Shown here: positions 45,837 to 56,974 of the stretch, one piece after another | Layout of the letters: the number at the start of each line of letters is the position of its first letter | How positions within the stretch are numbered: the first letter of the stretch is position 1 | Assembly: GCA_026745465.1 (NCBI GenBank) | Contig: JACYXH010000842.1 | Location: 18,419-82,418, forward strand | DNA from: Lota lota | Taxonomy: Eukaryota > Chordata > Actinopteri > Gadiformes > Lotidae | DNA: 64,000 nucleotides | Reading direction: 5' to 3' | Program-made: the position numbers and the translations under genes | Notes under the pieces: model-generated | What the model saw: only the letters and a program-made list of their open reading frames with translations | Databases searched by the model: none | Told to the model about the DNA's origin: nothing

Positions 45837-45994
45837 GTATTATATAAGTATTCGTGTTGGTTTGTGTTAGTATCCTACGGCACTGGGTGCTGCAGGGTGC
45901 TGCAGGGTGCTGCAGGGTGCTGCAGGGTGCTGCAGCACCCTCGGCCAGTGCTGTAGGATACTAACACAAACCAACACGAATACTTATATAATAC
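45837..45994. repeat. 158-bp hairpin with 50-bp arms
   Basis: 45837-45886 and 45945-45994 are inverted repeats matching at 49 of 50 positions (arm starts GTATTATATAAGTATTCGTG). The 58-bp centre holds five GGGTGCTGCA-like decamers, the inverse of the minisatellite beside it, so the centre can also fold. No transposase; a foldback or MITE-like element is possible. 46.0-46.64 kb shows no gene. Confidence 0.92.
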
Positions 45995-46646
45995 AGATAG
46001 AATGGTTTGAACATCTAAAATATGCACTTTTAATCCATATCAATAGCGATGTAAAATAGCTCTTGTCTTTATTGTTGTGAAACTCTTTCTTATAAATGAT
46101 GTTATACGTAGGTGATAATCCTCATTTCACTACCTCCATCCACCACTGTACAGTCACACAATGTTATATTTCATATAAGAGGCATTTTTCTCTAATTCCA
46201 CAACATTAGATGAAAAGGCATTAAGAGAACGGAATTTACTATTAATAACTGTTTGTGGTTAACATGTTGCTAAGTTGATCCAGTATCCTAACGTTAGCCT
46301 AATCTGTTACCTGTTAACGTTCCCTAAATTTACTCTTTAGTGGGGATAATCCACGTACATGATTTAATGTACATGTATATTTGATTCAGATGTGCTGATA
46401 ATACACAACCGGATTATTTAAACGTCTTACCGATAAAAGTGCATCACAAACGGTCTATTGTGCTGCAACCTCAATGCGTTGCTATTGAGAGCTACTAACT
46501 TCCGGGAACTACTGACAGGCTCCACGATCCGCCATTGCTGTAAAATGATGGTCCATTGGAGCGGACGGAGATGTCGCGACTCTCTCTCTAAATGGCTCTG
46601 GTCTGATCTAATGCAATCGGTCTGGACACCAATGATTATAATTAAA

Positions 46647-46652
46647 TATGTA

Positions 46653-46689
<37 letters not shown>
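46647..46689. repeat. (GT)n microsatellite
   Basis: About 20 GT units directly before the candidate exon at 46701. Confidence 0.93.
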
Positions 46690-46691
<2 letters not shown>

Positions 46692-46700
46692 TGTGTCTAG

Positions 46701-46904
46701 ACTCAGTGCTGGCATCGGGGCCTGACCTGGACCCAGGAGGCCTGGGCTTGGAGAGCCTGGAGGAGGAGGAGGAGGAGGAGGAGGAGGAGGAGGAGGAGGA
46801 GGAGGAGGAGGAGCCCCGCATCTTTGCCCGGCTGGAGGCGGGGCATCGTTTGCTCTGGATTACTCCCAGAGATCTACTCCCCCCCCCCCCCCCCCCAGCC
46901 TTAG
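46701..46904 (+). other. candidate exon with poly-Glu run, unidentified
   Basis: After TCTAG a frame reads DSVLASGPDLDPGGLGLESL, about 18 Glu from a (GAG)n tract, then PRIFARLEAGHRLLWITPRD and a poly-Pro end from a C run. GGTACAC could be a donor. Composition outside the runs looks protein-like. I do not recognise it; a gene fragment carried by duplication is possible. Confidence 0.35.
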
Positions 46905-47200
46905 GTACACACACAAACACCTGCACACAGACACACAACCCAACACGCACACACACACACACTCACCCACACACACCCACGCACACAGACACACACATCA
47001 ACACGCGCACGCCAACACACACACACGAACACAAAAGGAGATGCAAACAAAGGCACACCATAGCACAATTCCACACACACACCAAGGCTGAGGAGGATCT
47101 AAGCCCAGCGACTGAACTAAAAACAGGCCTGCACTGAATTCACATTCAAGTCCCGGTTCTCCCCATGAACACGTTTGAGCCTCATCTACGGCGTCTTGTG
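46905..47200. repeat. CA-rich low-complexity region, then complex sequence
   Basis: 46905-47040 is CA-rich with CACGCACAC variants. 47041-47200 has no recognised feature. Confidence 0.7.
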
Positions 47201-47208
47201 TCCTACAG

Positions 47209-47274
47209 CTCGCAGAACCCCCCGACGACAGGGATAACTTGAAGAGGACCAGAGAGAAGGAAACTCCAGAGAAG
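47209..47274 (+). other. second candidate exon, unidentified
   Basis: Acceptor TCCTACAG, 66 bp open (LAEPPDDRDNLKRTREKETP...), donor GTGTGT. It does not join in frame to 46701-46904 as I have drawn that exon, so the pair may not be one gene. Confidence 0.3.
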
Positions 47275-47332
47275 GTGTGTATATGTCTTTGATATTCCAA
47301 GGATGTGGTAGAGTGATAATAGATAGGGTCAT

Positions 47333-47415
47333 TCAGTCACTGTGGTGAAAGGATGAACACGGTTTAACAAACCTACCTTGAATGAACCTTTCATTATGTC
47401 TTGTGCTCATTTAGT
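47333..47415 (-). repeat. dispersed repeat, inverse of 16328-16411
   Basis: Near-exact reverse complement of the repeat that follows the SINE tail at 16.3 kb. 47.42-48.3 kb holds a short GT tract and a 23-bp direct repeat (near 47757 and 47899) but no gene. Confidence 0.7.
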
Positions 47416-48289
47416 GGAGTTGCGTTCGCGTTGGGTCTCTATCTTCTGTTCACCTGCTTGTTGTGTGTGTGTGTATGTGTGTGTGTGTGTATCATCAATT
47501 TAATTTGTAAAAAAGTTCTCCACGTGCAGAGCTCGAAAAAACGCGTCCTCACATGTCGCTGATCCTCTTGATGCCCACCATACAGTTATTAACAATACAG
47601 TAAATATATCAAATCAATTCAGCATTTTCTAGGTTACCTTATTTTAATTCAGTACAGTACAGCAAAGTGTGTGAACTTTTTTAACTTTGAGTGTTGTTGT
47701 TATTGTGTGTGTTCTGTATTGTCTGCCATTGATGTGTGGCTGCACTCAACCCATGTTCCACCAGGAAAGAAAAAAAGTATATATATAAATATATACTTTT
47801 TTATTTTTTAGGAATACACATCATTTTTCAAACCGATGTTCTATGTGCTTCTTACTCTGGTCTTTCCACCCTTACAAATGCACTAGAATGCAGAATTCCA
47901 CCAGGAAAGAAAAAAAGTGTTGCCGACGGAGAATCCTTCTCAGCAGCTCGAGTAGGTGTGTGCGTAATCCCTGCCCGTTTCTATTGGTCCGCAGTTAGGG
48001 CTCCGCAGTAAAGCATATAAAAGCACGGAGCCAAAGACACACTCAGCGGACCAAGGCACAAGCCGATAAGGCGAAGCCTAGATTAAATAGAACAGATGTG
48101 TTTATTGCCGCTACGCTCGCTGCAGGAACGCGCCCCAGCGTGCACGCGCACAGTGCACACACGAGCAGCAGAGCTATGAGAGCAGCAGACAGCGGATTCA
48201 GTCAGAGTAGGAAGTAGAGGCGCAAGCAGCACTGCGTGTGTGATGGCTTTCCTTGAAAACACGTGACAGTTGACGACAGCCACAAACGG

Positions 48290-49512
48290 GCAAGCCCCCG
48301 ATTGGCTAGCACAGAAAGGAGGCGGTTCCTGTCAGTTATCAGAGGCTGTGATTGGCTGTCTGTACTTCCCACTGCGCCATTGTCCTGTCTCTTCCTCTTT
48401 TAAATTTAGGTCTTTCTCAGCGAGGAGCCCTTAACACAGTCTTTCTCTAGATCGTCTTTTAATCACTTTTACCTGATTTACTTGGTTTAGGAACACTTTA
48501 ACCTCCTGTTCTTCCCTTGCGTTTATACTTTTATAAATGTATGCCGTATGGGGCAGAACACATTTTAATCACGGAATAGATAAGGTAGGCCTACAGTTTA
48601 CTACCGTTTATATTGTCTTTAGGTTATTGGTATATTATAATGATTTAATCTTGGGAAACGGTTCCGTGTAACTCTTATCAATTACATTTTCCAGACTCAT
48701 TTTACTATAGAGAAATACAACGTTAGTTTGATGTTATATTGTTCTTTTCTGACCCGTGTGGTAAATTGAATATTGCATTTGATATGAAGTGATTCGTTTG
48801 TCTTGATGCTACTCAAAATGAAAAGAAGGACGTGACAGAAATCCTCTGAATGTCCTTATATTTAAAACACAAGTTAAATATTTGTGCTTCGCGCAGACGA
48901 CTGGGAATGGGCCCGTTTATAAATCCTCCTAGTGACGTGTTGCTGGACTGTACCACTTTCACAGGGGGAGGGGGGCGGGGTTCAGGCAGGTAAAGACTCG
49001 GTTCCTGTGGTTTGAACCACAGCTGGAGCCATAGAGGGAGAGAAAGAGACTCGTTGGCCAGTGCCTCCTCGTAATGCTGAAATAAACTATTATATCACGA
49101 TAATAAGAGGATACCATATCGATGTATTGAGCTTCACCAGTTGATTTATATGGAATCTGTGGTTCAGTAAAGTGACAGAATTCAGACTTTGTTCCAGTGG
49201 AAAAATGATTCAAACATTCTTTACTTTTAATTGGACAGATTTTGTTTCAAGTCAATTGTATTTTATTTTCGTATTGTAGTTTAAGTACAGCTACAGTCAC
49301 CAAGGTGTTTAATCTTCTCATCTGCTGTACACATCTGTACTGTAGTGAGGTCAGTGTGGTTATGTTGTGGGGTTCAAATTGATGGTTTTATGGCGTCTAA
49401 AACGGTTTAGTGTGACAATGATCTACTCTTTCAAGGAGTCATTTCAGTGTTGTCTCAACATCTAAAGTTAAAAAGGTAAATGAAGTAATCAAAGAGTTGT
49501 GTTTGTGTCCAG
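48290..49512 (+). promoter_or_regulatory. NLR-B 5' flank with CCAAT boxes
   Basis: Inverted homologue of the NLR-A flank. GATTGGCT (CCAAT) occurs near 48300 and 48351 with an AGGCGGTTCC box between, followed by the GTATGGGGCAGAACACATTTTAATC block and the CTGTAGTGAGGTCAGTGTGG block. A 5' UTR exon probably lies at about 48.4-48.6 kb, ending before GGTAGG or GTAAG-like sequence, but the junction is not certain. Confidence 0.5.
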
Positions 49513-49609
49513 GTCTCCAGTCTACTATGAATGAGGAGAGAGAGGAGGGGGGTCCTACCTCTAAAACCACTCTGTCTGGGGAACATGGCCCCCAGAGCAA
49601 AGCTAAGAG
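49513..49609 (+). CDS. NLR-B first coding exon
   Basis: Acceptor GTGTCCAG, ATG at 49527 (MNEEREEGGPTSKTTLSGEH), donor GTAAGA, phase 2. Confidence 0.87.
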
Positions 49610-49723
49610 GTAAGAAGAGGATCTCTCACTGTCTGTGACTGTTGTCCATCTCAGAGCTCAGCAGTGATATATCATGACTCCATCATTAGTCTGAGTAAAA
49701 GCTGTGTGTGTGTTGTGTTGAAG

Positions 49724-49837
49724 CCCAGAGCGGCAGGAGAGAGCAGACTCCCCTGGACCCAGCTGTGACTCCATGAAGAGTGACTGCTCTATGGAAGAAC
49801 CTGTTAAAGATAGAAATCACCAACCTTCTAAGAAAAG
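49724..49837 (+). CDS. NLR-B N-terminal cassette exon 1
   Basis: 114 bp, acceptor GTTGAAG (intact here, mutated in NLR-A), donor GTGAGG. Encodes ERADSPGPSCDSMKSDCSME and a QPSKK end. Phase-symmetric. Confidence 0.87.
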
Positions 49838-49915
49838 GTGAGGATTTATCAAATAAATGTTCACATTAAACAACATACACAAATTCTAACTTCCAGATGG
49901 TGTTTGTTTTTCTAG

Positions 49916-50032
49916 AAAGAGGAAGGAGAGAGCAGACTCCCCTGGACCCAGCTGTGAATCCATGAAGAGTGACCACTCTATGTATTTACCTGATAACTTT
50001 ACAAATGGAAATCACCAACCTTCTAAGAAAAG
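49916..50032 (+). CDS. NLR-B N-terminal cassette exon 2
   Basis: 117 bp, acceptor TTTTTCTAG. Encodes RKERADSPGPSCESMKSDHS, then MYLPDNFTNGNHQPSKK. The following intron is duplicated together with the exon. Confidence 0.87.
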
Positions 50033-50110
50033 GTGAGGATTTATCAAATAAATGTTCACATTAAACAACATACACAAATTCTAACTTCCAGATGGTGTTT
50101 GTTTTTCTAG

Positions 50111-50227
50111 AAAGAGGCAGGAGGGAGCAGACTCCCCTGGACCCATCTGTGAATCCATGAAGAGTGACCGCTCTATGTATACACCTGCTAACTTTAAAGT
50201 TGGAAATCACCAACCTTCTAAGAAAAG
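50111..50227 (+). CDS. NLR-B N-terminal cassette exon 3
   Basis: 117 bp, near-copy of cassette 2 (REGADSPGPICESMKSDRSM). The 78-bp introns on its left and that of cassette 2 match. Confidence 0.86.
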
Positions 50228-50291
50228 GTGAGGATTTATCAGAGATGATAAATATACAGAATATATCAAACGTCCATAAATCTTACAGATA

Positions 50292-50806
50292 AGTCTGAGT
50301 GAGAGGAGGGATAAGGCTGTTTTAGTGATGGGGTTGACATGGTGTGAATGAGAGGAGGGATAAGGCTGTTTTAGTGATGTGGTTGACATGGTGTGAATGA
50401 GAGGAGGGATAAGGCTGTTTTAGTGATGTGGTTGACATGGTGTGAATGAGAGGAGGGATAAGGCTGTTTTAGTGATGTGGTTGACATGGTGTGAATGAGA
50501 GGAGGGATCAGGCTGTTTTAGTGATGTGGTTGACATGGTGTGAATGAGAGGAGGGATAAGGCTGTTTTAGTGATGTGGTTGACATGGTGTGAATGAGAGG
50601 AGGGATAAGGCTGTTTTAGTGATGTGGTTGACATGGTGTGAATGAGAGGAGGGATAAGGCTGTTTTAGTGATGTGGTTGACATGGTGTGAATGAGAGGAG
50701 GAATAAGGCTGTTTTAGTGATGTGGTTGACATGGTGTGAATGAGAGGAGGGATAAGGCTGTTTTAGTGATGTGGTTGACATGGTGTGAATGAGAGGAGGG
50801 ATCAAG
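50292..50806. repeat. 49-bp minisatellite, about 10 copies, derived from a LINE segment
   Basis: The unit begins GTGTGAATGAGAGGAGGGAT and is 49 bp. Read on the minus strand it encodes SHSHHVNHITKTALSLLS, which continues directly from the RT fragment at 50807-50990. It lies in an NLR-B intron. Confidence 0.9.
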
Positions 50807-50990
50807 GATGATGCCGAGATTTCAGACCTGGGTGGAGCGAGTGGCAGTGGAGCCATCAATGTTGAGTGACAAGTCATGGGTGGTGTGGCTGAGGGAAGTC
50901 CTGGTGATAGTCTCTGGGGTGATCCAGTTCTGGCTGGTTGGGTTCAGGGGGCAGGAGGGCACTTGGTTGGTGATTGTTTCAATGTATAAT
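50807..50990 (-). pseudogene. non-LTR retrotransposon RT fragment
   Basis: Minus strand: TPETITRTSLSHTTHDLSLN, IDGSTATRSTQV, one stop, then NLGIILDPS. The pattern (variable region, then NLGIILD, then a VNHITKTA segment) is the thumb/late RT region of jockey/Rex/L2-type LINEs. Truncated; source of the adjacent 49-bp array. A (GT)n of about 24 bp follows at 50991. Confidence 0.65.
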
Positions 50991-51024
50991 TGTGTGTGTG
51001 TGTGTGTGTGTGTGTTCTCTCCAG

Positions 51025-51146
51025 ACTCCACCAGGAGAGGTCAAAGGTTACCAGTGCTCAGTCTGTAGAGCAGCATCAAACAGAGCTGAAACAGATGCAT
51101 TTGTCTGTGATGATCCAGCAGAAACTTGCTGACACACTGTGGGGTG
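51025..51146 (+). CDS. NLR-B fused linker exon
   Basis: 122 bp, acceptor TCTCTCCAG, donor GTAAGA. The first half matches the 70-bp NLR-A exon (RSKVTSAQSVEQHQTELKQ) and the end matches the close of the 223-bp exon (KLADTLWGG). The helical domain and the intron between are gone. 122 and 70+223 are equal modulo 3, so the frame is kept. Confidence 0.8.
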
Positions 51147-51649
51147 GTAAGAAACTCTTATTTTGAAAACAGAGCAGTAAGAATCTCTTACTTGTTTTCT
51201 CCAGACCAAATTAGATCAGGTAGAATTCTACATTTCTGTATTTTCCATGTAAAAAATATCTTTCCTCTTGGAAGTTAAATGGTTTGATCCAGATAGTATA
51301 TAGGGTTATTGTGTGTCTATCAGGTTAAAGAATGTTAAAGAATATATTGCAGAATAACTCAGTGGAAGAGATGCAACAATATCTTATTATATCAGCATAG
51401 CAAGTCACTTTCCACTGATTCACTATCATTATTACTATCATTAGACCAACCATATTGCTGTGGAAATAATTAAATAATCCTGAACAATGTTGAATCTGTA
51501 ACATGCAGTCCTTGTCACGACCAGCTTCTCCAACCACAAATAATGAAGCCACTAAATAGCATGAAGTTAATAATTTAACATGAAATATTGACATGTTTCC
51601 ACTGATCCACCATCCACTAACTGATGTCTTCTGTTGTTTTCTCATTTAG

Positions 51650-53435
51650 GATCTGCTGTTGTCGAGTGCCAACATAAAATAAAGTCTCGTTTAAAGAAGA
51701 AGTTCAGGTGTGTGTTTGAGGGAATCCCTAAAGCAGGACAGCCAACAGATCTGAATGACTTCTACACAGAGATCTTCATCACAGAGAGAGGCAGTGGAGA
51801 GGTCAACAAGGAACATGAGGTCAGACTGATTGAAACAGCTTCCAGGAAATCAGCCAAGGAGGAAATACCAATCAAATGTGAAGACATCTTTAAACCCTTA
51901 CCTGGACAAGATCAACCAATCAGAACAATAATGACAACTGGAGTGGCTGGCATAGGTAAAACCGTCTTAACACACAAGTTCACTCTGGACTGGGCTGAAG
52001 GCAAAGCCAACCACAACATACACTTCACATTTCTCTTCACTTTCAGAGAGCTGAATTTACTGAAAGGGAAAGAGTTTAGCTTGGTGGAACTTCTTCATCA
52101 CTTCTTTATTGAGACCAAAGAAGCAGGAATCTGCGGATACGACCGGTTCCAAGTTGTCTTCATCCTGGATGGTCTGGATGAGTGTCGACTTCCTCTGGAC
52201 TTCCAGAACAACCCGATCTGGACTGATGTCACAAAGTCCACCTCGGTGGACGTGCTGCTGACAAACCTCATCAGGGGCGACCTGCTTCCCTACGCTCGCA
52301 TCTGGATAACCACACGCCCTGCGGCAGCCAATCAGATCCCTGCTGAGTGTGTCGGCATGGTGACAGAGGTGAGAGGGTTCACTGACCCACAGAAGGAGGA
52401 GTACTTCAAGAAGAGATTCAGAGAGGAGACGCTGGCCAGCACAATCATCTCCCACGTCAAGACATCACGAAGCCTCCACATCATGTGTCACATCCCAGTC
52501 TTCTGTTGGATCACTGCTACAGTTCTGGAGGACTTCTTTAAAACATCCCAGACAGGAGAAGAGATGCCCAATACTGTGACTCAGATGTACATCTACTTCT
52601 TGAGAGTTCAGGCCATACAGGGGGATAGGAAGTATCATGGGATAGCTGAAACAACTCCACACTGGAGTTCAGAGAGCAGGGATATCATTAGTACTCTAGG
52701 AAAACTGGCTTTTTACCAGCTGGAGAAAGGAAACCTGATCTTCTACGAGGCAGACCTGGCAGAGTGTGGCATCGATATCAGAGCAGCCTCAGTGCACTCA
52801 GGAGTGTTCACCCAGATCTTTAAAGAGGAGTGTGGGCTGTACCAGGACAAGGTGTTCTGCTTTGTCCATCTGAGCATCCAAGAGTTTCTGGCTGCCCTTT
52901 ATTACGTTCTGTCCTTCCTTGACATTGGTGTCAATCAGCTCTCAGAAGAACAACAAACCTCCAGGGAACATGAACTCCTCCTCCTCTACCAGAATGTTGT
53001 GGACAAGGCCTTACGGAGTGAGAATGGACACCTGGACTTGTTCCTCCGCTTCCTCCTGGGCCTCTCTCTGGAGACCAATCAGATTCTCCTACGAGGACTG
53101 CTGGGACAGACAGGAAGTGGCCCGCTGACCCAACAGGGAATAGTCGGTTACATGAAGGAGAAGATAGGTGGAGATCTCTCTCCAGAGAGAGGCATCAATC
53201 TGTTCCACTGTCTGAATGAGCTGAACGACCGTTCTCTACTGGAGGAGATCCAACAGTACCTGACATCAGGAAGTCTCTCCAGAAAATATCTCTCTCCTGC
53301 TCAGTATTCAGCTCTGGTCTTCATCTTACTGTCATCAGAAGAGAAGCTGGATGTGTTTGACCTGAAGAAATACTCTGCTTCAGAGGACGGTCTTCTGGGG
53401 CTGCTGCCAGTGGTCAAAGCCTCCAAAACATCTCT
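51650..53435 (+). CDS. NLR-B FISNA-NACHT exon, intact
   Basis: 1786 bp, acceptor CTCATTTAG, donor GTAAGTG. FISNA (FRCVFEGIPKAGQPTDLNDF), Walker A GVAGIGKT (51940-51963), Walker B VVFILDGLDE (52153-52182), a sensor-like RIWITTRPAAAN segment, winged-helix and NACHT-associated helices to LPVVKASKTSL. The NTPase motifs are complete, so the ATP-switch module looks functional. The frame is open upstream into the intron (to 51634), but the exon starts at the AG. Confidence 0.95.
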
Positions 53436-54117
53436 GTAAGTGCACTAATGACTCAACACACAAAAAAGTACATCTCTGTAGGTGCGCTAATAACATGTAT
53501 TACAATACACAACAAAATATACATAAAACAAGTATATAAAAGTTATAATAATATACAAAACATCTCTGTAGGTGCACTAATGACATGTATTACAAAACAC
53601 ACAACACAATGTAGATAATACTAGAATATAAAAGTTATAACAATATACAAAACATCTCTGTAGGTGTACTAATAACATGTATTTCAATATACACAATACA
53701 ATATACCTATTACTAGGATTTAGAATAACATACATAACATCTCATTAGGTGTACTAATAACTTGTAATACAATACACAACACAATATACATAATACTAGA
53801 ATATAAAAGTTATAATATACAATACATTTCTGTAGGTTCACTTATAACATGTATATACAAAATATAACACAATATACATAAAAGTAGAATATAAATTAAA
53901 ATATACCAAACATCTCTGTAGGGTTACTAATAACATGTATTACAATACACATAACACAATATACATAATACTAGAATATAAAAGTTATACAAAACATCTT
54001 TAGGTTCACTTAACATGTATTACAAGACACGCAAAACATTATGCAAAAAAACTAGAATAAAGAAGTAATAATTATATAGTACACATCCCTGTAGTTCACT
54101 AAAAACCTGTATAACAA
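53436..54117 (+). repeat. NLR-B intronic minisatellite reiterating the NACHT-exon splice donor
   Basis: From the true donor onward about eight units of 80-95 bp repeat, each with (AAA)ACATCTCTGTAGGTG-like sequence (for example near 53478, 53568, 53660, 53834) and then CACTAATAACATGTATTAC. Later copies lose the GT. The array resumes at about 58108 after a 4-kb insertion. NLR-A has the same array. Confidence 0.85.
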
Positions 54118-55046
54118 TAAGTGCTGTCAAAATGAACACGTTCATTTAGAAATCTTTAACACGTAAACCACGTTTTACACGCTAACGTCTGCGTTTTGTT
54201 AACTTCCTGTGGCAGCTGGGTCTTGTTTCCTTCCTGTAGCATCTGAGCCATTAGCCTTCCTGGGTTACGATGGAAAAAGACAAGCACAGAGTTTAAAGCA
54301 GGAATGGCTGATATCCTGTAGTGGAGAGGAACCACGAGGACAGCCGAGGACACAGTGTAGGGGCTGTCACGTGGAAAAGACAATAGCCAATTGGAAGCCA
54401 CTCTGACTAGTAATCACAATAGAAGCCAAAACTCTTTCGCAAAAGCGATACTCGGAGTCCAACTCAATGTGCAACATGTACAGTCCATTTTCAAGCCGTT
54501 TCCATGATCTCGTCCATAATTATTATTTTTTTGTTACGGGTGTTCAGAAAAAAATAAGCTAGCAAAAGCTAGCATAGCTATCAAAGCATGGCCGCCGTCC
54601 GCCATGTTTGTTTACACTAGTGTCATGTTAATTATTGTGAGATTGCGATTGCATTTTGGGAGAACTCCAGTTTTGATAAATTGCTACCTTCCACACACTT
54701 AAAGACCTGAACAAGTAAACGTTTCTTTATCTAGTGTTAGGTGTGTGGTCACACGTAAAAAAAAAAACGTCTATTGTGTGCCAGGTACTGGCTGAATGTA
54801 AATGAGGAAGCTGAATTGTTCTATGTTACTCTAAAGTAATATTAGACTATTATTAGTTAAAACCAAAATACATTAGTTAACACCAAAATCAAAGGATTTT
54901 TTTTTGCCCGGCGCAATTACATACAAAGACAATGCAAATACGTGAATAGACGCACATTTATTTGCGTGCGTCGCTGGATGCGTGTTCGCTCGAGTTGAAA
55001 TATTGGAACTTTGTGTGATGCTCTGTCATGATATCCTGTCAGCTTT

Positions 55047-55585
55047 GAGATTCTCTCAGCGTCACTCACGTCCTGAAGTCCTGATTGAATCACAAAAAGT
55101 CATCCAGACGCAGCTCCTGGAGGAGACGGTACAATTCCCCGGCTGGCGTTACGGACCCAGACACGACGGCGTTGGGTTCAGAGTCAGAAAGTACAGTCGC
55201 AATGGTGGTTATCTCGGCCAAGGCTGGCGGAAAGAAACGATGGCCCGAGGTAAGCCCCTCGCTTCTGGTGTGAAAACGGCTTAAAGGTGCATTCACACCA
55301 AAAGCAAAGGAAATTCTATGGTGGCGCAGTGACGTACAAAGTCAATGCAAAGACGCAAACAACGTGACATTTGCGGGATTCTACTCGCGAACGACGCAAA
55401 ATTCACCTTATTTTTTTATATTATAACTTTTGCGCAAAGTTCGCATGAAGCTGTGTTATGTGAAGAAAATTAATGAGTCAACTCTTGTTGTGTTAGCGTT
55501 TAAAATATTACTTGTTAAATAGGATGAATGCGGCTTTTGTGATTCAATCAGGACTTCAGGACGTGAGTGACGATGACAGAATCTC
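55047..55585. repeat. 51-bp inverted repeat, arms 437 bp apart
   Basis: 55047-55097 and 55535-55585 are reverse complements at about 48 of 51 positions (arm core GTCACTCACGTCCTGAAGTC). Related GCAATTACATACAAAG / GTACAAAGTCAATGCAAAG blocks lie near 54915 and 55330. The frame 54982..55284 runs through the left arm and shows no known domain. Confidence 0.85.
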
Positions 55586-56389
55586 AATTATCATTTATAT
55601 TAGTGCATTTAACAAACTATTGCCTTCTAAGCTGATATTTCATTTTAATGGCCTTGAAATTAATCCAGCAATTAAACATATAGGCCTGGGGTTTGTTCTT
55701 ATTTCTCGTAGTGCATTTAATAAATATGACTTTCAAGCAAATTTTTATGGCCTTGATTGTTTAATTGCAAATCTGTAGATCATGTGGTGGATACAACCCA
55801 ACAATTTAACAAACTAAGAGAGGTCGAGAAAGCCGAAGTTTGAACTTCACAGTTCATGTGTAATCATATGTAGAGCAGTGATATAGTACTACGTGATTAA
55901 AATCCATTAATCACCTTATAATTAGGCTGATTTAAAACAGACAAAAGAAACCCCATGTGCTTATGAGATTAAAATTGTCTGTCAACCATCCCTGGCTTGA
56001 GGTAGTTTACATGTGTGACAAACACAATCTCGAGTAAAGTAGCCACGTATAATCAAAGAAAACAAATCCCTATACCATATATATGGGTTAACAAAGATGT
56101 GACATTCATGAGCACAATGACATCACTTCTACCCAGACATTCAAACAATTGAAAACAATACCACTGTATGTGATTGTGGATTACATTCATAAAGCTGGCA
56201 GTGTTTGACTGTAGTATTAACTAGGTAACCTTAACACAAGTCAGTACCGTATTTTCCGCACTATAAGGCGCACCGGATTATAAGGCGCACCTTCAATGAA
56301 TGGCCTATTTTAGAACTGTTTTCATATATAGGGCGCACCGGATTATAAGGCGCATAGAATACAAGATACTGCAGTCAAACGTTTGACTG

Positions 56390-56460
56390 GGTTTGATTGA
56401 GAGATTACGTCTTTTCATAAAACGAAAGCACCAAGAATGTAACGTGACCCTCTCCGTTTC
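56390..56460 (-). pseudogene. pogo-like transposase, downstream fragment
   Basis: Minus strand: WCFRFMKRRNLSIKPSQT, part of the second DNA-binding helix-turn-helix (CENP-B-like) of this family. It is the continuation of 56975-57318 across the solo LTR. The DDE domain is absent. Confidence 0.6.
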
Positions 56461-56974
56461 TGTCAAACTCCACCATCTAGTGGCAGCCGGTGCCACTACA
56501 CCATGTGCTCATTTGTTTACTTCCCCGTCATCCAATTAACCACGTGCACTCCGGTCTACACTCCTGTCTACAATTCAGCAATCACCCTCCACAGTACTAA
56601 AGCACTGGCTCCCCACAGAGCCAGTGCTAGTTCGTTAGTTGTTTATCTCTCATGGTAACTACGTCCCCGCCACTTCTTGTTTTCGGGTCCCACTCCCGTT
56701 CTTGTTCCCGTTACGGGTTCCGCTCCCGTTCCTGTTCCCGCTCCTGTTCCTCGTTCCCGCTCCCCGTTCCTGTTCCTAGTTCCTGCCTGCCTATCTTCCT
56801 CGTTGACTACTGCCTGCTCGACTACCCGCCTGCCTGACTCCCCGCCTGCCTACTGCCTGCTGGACTACCCGCCTGCCTTGCCCTTGCCTGTACTTTGGAC
56901 AATAAATCTTTTTTCAACCCGCACCCTTTTGGTTTCCGTGTCTTGCGTTTGGGTCCTAGTTCAAAACCTTAACA
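56461..56974 (+). mobile_element. solo LTR related to Gypsy-1
   Basis: About 514 bp, TGTCAAAC...CTTAACA. Blocks shared with the Gypsy-1 LTR include GCCACTACACCATGTGCT, CCACGTGCACTCCG, CTAGTTCGTTAGTTG at the predicted R start, repeated CTGCCTG segments, AATAAATC and TTGCGTTTGGGTCC near the end. No target duplication is apparent, so one edge may be rearranged. Confidence 0.75.

Noticed and set aside
47757-47921. 23-bp direct repeat (CCACCAGGAAAGAAAAAAAG) as a target duplication
   Set aside because: The segment between has no element features and the repeat is longer than usual target duplications. Local duplication is simpler.
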